A stretch of 7,363 bases of DNA from JBOFCS01 sp051646185 (GTDB lineage Bacteria; Actinomycetota; Actinomycetes; Mycobacteriales; Mycobacteriaceae), in the NCBI GenBank assembly GCA_051646185.1, contig JBOFCS010000012.1:1-7363 (forward strand). The letters run 5' to 3'. Positions within the stretch are counted from its first letter, which is position 1. Each line of letters begins with the position of its first letter. Below the pieces are notes generated by a model that was given only the letters and a program-made list of their open reading frames with translations, made no database searches and was not told the origin of the DNA. Of the stretch, positions 5,029-7,363 are shown in pieces. The translations under genes were made by a program, and so were the position numbers.

Positions 5029-7363
5029 TTGGCAGTCTCCCGCCAGACCATGTCAGAATCGGGTACAGGAGTTACTACTCCTGGCGCCCCTAAGAGGGTT
5101 TCGTTTGCGAAGCTTCGTGAACCCTTAGAGGTGCCGGGTCTCCTCGACCTCCAAACAGACTCATTTGAGTGGTTAGTTGGAACACAGAGCTGGCGTGAAC
5201 GCGCCGCTGCTCGTGGTGATAGCGCCACTTCAGGAGGTCTTGAGGACATTCTGACTGAGTTGTCGCCTATCGAAGACTTTTCCGGCTCTATGTCTCTTTC
5301 TTTCTCTGACCCACGATTTGACGAGGTTAAAGCCTCAGTCGACGAGTGTAAAGACAAAGATATGACCTACGCCGCTCCACTGTTTGTCACTGCGGAGTTC
5401 ATCAATAACAACACCGGTGAGATTAAGAGCCAGACGGTCTTCATGGGTGATTTCCCCATGATGACCGATAAAGGCACCTTCATCATCAACGGCACTGAGC
5501 GGGTGGTTGTCAGCCAGCTGGTGCGTTCGCCCGGTGTCTACTTCGACCACAGTGTTGATAAGACCACGGAGAAAGACCTGCACAGCGTCAAGGTCATTCC
5601 TGGTCGTGGTGCTTGGTTGGAATTTGACGTTGATAAGCGCGATACCGTTGGTGTCCGCATTGATCGCAAGCGCCGCCAGCCGGTTACTGTGTTGCTCAAA
5701 GCACTGGGTTGGACCACTGAACAGATCACTGAGCGCTTCGGTTTCTCGGAGATCCTTATGGCCACTCTGGAGAAGGACAACACTGCAGGCACCGATGAGG
5801 CACTGCTAGATATTTACCGCAAATTGCGCCCAGGTGAGCCACCTACTAAGGAAAGCGCGCAAACTCTTTTGGAGAACTTATTCTTCAAAGAGAAGCGTTA
5901 CGACTTGGCTCGCGTAGGTCGTTACAAGGTTAATAAAAAACTTGGTCTTCACCCTGGTGAGCCGATCATTGCATCGACTCTGACTGAAGAAGACATTGTT
6001 GCAACGATTGAATACCTTGTTCGTTTGCATGCAGGTGACCGCACTATGACTGCCCCAGGTGGGGTAGAGGTGCCGGTTGAGGTTGACGATATTGACCACT
6101 TCGGTAATCGCCGGTTACGCACTGTTGGTGAGTTGATCCAAAACCAGATTCGTGTTGGTTTGTCCCGGATGGAGCGTGTGGTTCGGGAGCGAATGACAAC
6201 CCAGGATGTTGAGGCAATTACGCCGCAGACTCTGATCAATATTCGACCAGTGGTTGCTGCTATTAAAGAGTTCTTTGGAACTTCTCAGCTGTCGCAGTTT
6301 ATGGACCAGAACAACCCGTTGTCTGGGTTGACGCATAAGCGCCGTCTTTCAGCTTTGGGTCCAGGCGGTTTGTCTCGTGAGCGAGCTGGTCTTGAGGTTC
6401 GTGACGTTCACTCCAGCCATTACGGGCGGATGTGTCCGATTGAAACCCCGGAAGGCCCCAACATTGGTCTTATTGGGTCGCTGTCGGTGTTCGCTAGGGT
6501 TAACCCCTTCGGTTTTATTGAAACGCCATACCGCAAGGTCATCGATGGTCAGGTAACTGAGCAGATTGATTACCTGACTGCTGATGAGGAAGATCGTCAC
6601 GTTGTTGCTCAGGCTAACTCCCCAATCGATAAGGACGGGCACTTCACTGATGAGCGCATCCTTGTTCGGCGTAAAGGTGGAGAAGTAGAGTTCGTGTCCT
6701 CAACTCAGGTTGATTACATGGATGTCTCGCCACGGCAGATGGTTTCTGTTGCTACCGCGATGATCCCGTTCCTTGAGCATGACGACGCTAACCGTGCCTT
6801 GATGGGCGCGAACATGCAGCGTCAGGCGGTTCCACTGGTTCGTAGCGAGGCACCGTTGGTCGGTACCGGCATGGAATTGCGGGCCGCTGTTGATGCCGGC
6901 GATGTCATTGTTAATGAAAAAGCCGGTGTCATTGAGGAAGTTTCTGCTGATTACGTCACGGTGATGGCCGATGACGGAACGCGTAAGACTTACCGGATGC
7001 GTAAGTTTGCTCGCTCGAACCAGGGCACTTGCGCTAACCAGCGTCCGATTGTGGATGAGGGTGCCCGGGTTCTCCCAGGCCAGGTTCTTGCTGACGGTCC
7101 TTGTACTGAAAACGGCGAAATGGCGTTGGGTAAGAACCTGCTTGTGGCAATTATGCCGTGGGAAGGTCATAACTACGAGGATGCGATTATTTTGTCGCAG
7201 CGCCTGGTAGAAGAGGACGTCCTTACCTCGATCCACATTGAAGAGCATGAGATCGATGCTCGCGATACCAAACTTGGTGCCGAGGAAATCACTCGTGATA
7301 TTCCAAATGTTTCCGATGAGGTCCTTGCTGATCTTGATGAGCGGGGCATTATCCGCAGTGGTG
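5029..7363 (+). CDS. rpoB: RNA polymerase beta subunit, N-terminal two thirds (3' end outside window)
   Basis: The open frame gives 778 residues of the beta subunit, which with beta' forms the RNA polymerase active-site cleft. M. tuberculosis RpoB is about 1170 residues, so roughly a third is missing at the right edge. The N-terminus (MAVSRQTMSESG) is followed by the conserved VSFAKLREPLEVPGLLD segment and the lobe (GEIKSQTVFMGDFPMM). The rifampicin-binding region is at 417-444, with D426, H436 and S441 as in sensitive enzymes (E. coli D516, H526, S531). Next come CPIETPEGPNIGLIGS, then N-Y-E717-D718 (E. coli E813-D814, near the active site) and ARDTKLGAEEIT. I chose TTG 5029 because GGAAGGA lies six bases upstream; GTG 5011 and GTG 4978 are in-frame alternatives adding 6 and 17 residues. 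No frameshift is seen. One oddity is Ser462, where other Mycobacteriales RpoB sequences I recall have Pro. rpoC is expected downstream. Confidence 0.97.
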   Translation, partial: MAVSRQTMSESGTGVTTPGAPKRVSFAKLREPLEVPGLLDLQTDSFEWLVGTQSWRERAAARGDSATSGGLEDILTELSPIEDFSGSMSLSFSDPRFDEVKASVDECKDKDMTYAAPLFVTAEFINNNTGEIKSQTVFMGDFPMMTDKGTFIINGTERVVVSQLVRSPGVYFDHSVDKTTEKDLHSVKVIPGRGAWLEFDVDKRDTVGVRIDRKRRQPVTVLLKALGWTTEQITERFGFSEILMATLEKDNTAGTDEALLDIYRKLRPGEPPTKESAQTLLENLFFKEKRYDLARVGRYKVNKKLGLHPGEPIIASTLTEEDIVATIEYLVRLHAGDRTMTAPGGVEVPVEVDDIDHFGNRRLRTVGELIQNQIRVGLSRMERVVRERMTTQDVEAITPQTLINIRPVVAAIKEFFGTSQLSQFMDQNNPLSGLTHKRRLSALGPGGLSRERAGLEVRDVHSSHYGRMCPIETPEGPNIGLIGSLSVFARVNPFGFIETPYRKVIDGQVTEQIDYLTADEEDRHVVAQANSPIDKDGHFTDERILVRRKGGEVEFVSSTQVDYMDVSPRQMVSVATAMIPFLEHDDANRALMGANMQRQAVPLVRSEAPLVGTGMELRAAVDAGDVIVNEKAGVIEEVSADYVTVMADDGTRKTYRMRKFARSNQGTCANQRPIVDEGARVLPGQVLADGPCTENGEMALGKNLLVAIMPWEGHNYEDAIILSQRLVEEDVLTSIHIEEHEIDARDTKLGAEEITRDIPNVSDEVLADLDERGIIRSG

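Noticed and set aside
4880..5128. 82-residue + strand frame starting at GTG 4880
   Set aside because: It overlaps 100 bases of rpoB in another frame, has no good ribosome binding site and a composition unlike a real protein.
4857..5357. 166-residue open frame on the minus strand across the rpoB start
   Set aside because: It runs antisense to the conserved rpoB N-terminus and its leader, has no recognisable domain, and its openness follows from rpoB codon use.
6700..7248. 182-residue open frame on the minus strand inside rpoB
   Set aside because: It is fully antisense to strongly conserved RpoB sequence and has no family features; a shadow frame.
1..7363. Mobile elements, CRISPR arrays, tRNA or rRNA genes
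   Set aside because: No transposase-like frames, terminal inverted repeats, regularly spaced repeats or cloverleaf-like sequence were seen on reading either strand.

Overview
The window reads as a piece of an actinobacterial chromosome, most likely from the order Mycobacteriales (the Mycobacterium/Nocardia/Rhodococcus side). Two things point there: a lipid-transport mce operon with the gene order MCE protein, MCE lipoprotein, MCE protein, then two Mce-associated membrane proteins; and an RpoB whose sequence is close, block by block, to the mycobacterial beta subunit as I remember it. Hand counts on three sample lines give G+C of 43 to 53%, low for this order, so an unusual or little-sampled lineage is possible. 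I do not assign a genus.

Layout, all on the + strand. Bases 1-738: the C-terminal part of an MCE protein in the MceD position, cut by the left edge. 738-1973: MceE, a predicted lipoprotein. 1970-3229: MceF, which closes the MCE set. 3230-3315: a short gap with a small hairpin. 3316-3984 and 3986-4717: two single-pass Mce-associated (Mam) proteins. 4718-5028: a 311-base non-coding region that should hold the end of the mce transcript and the rpoB promoter and leader. 5029-7363: rpoB, about two thirds of the gene, cut by the right edge.

The mce genes are tightly coupled: 1-base and 4-base stop/start overlaps, and a 1-base gap between the two Mam genes. This fits one operon building one envelope complex. 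In the known systems, six MCE subunits (MceA-F) form a channel across the periplasm, YrbE-type permeases and the MceG/Mkl ATPase drive lipid uptake from the inner membrane, and Mam proteins stabilise the assembly. The YrbE, MceA-C and ATPase genes are not in the window and are expected upstream.

I found no mobile element, tRNA, rRNA, CRISPR array or clear new system. The points most worth checking are the mce-rpoB neighbourhood, the rpoB start codon, the structured rpoB leader, the divergent MceE lipobox and the paired cysteines in the MceD and MceF C-termini.
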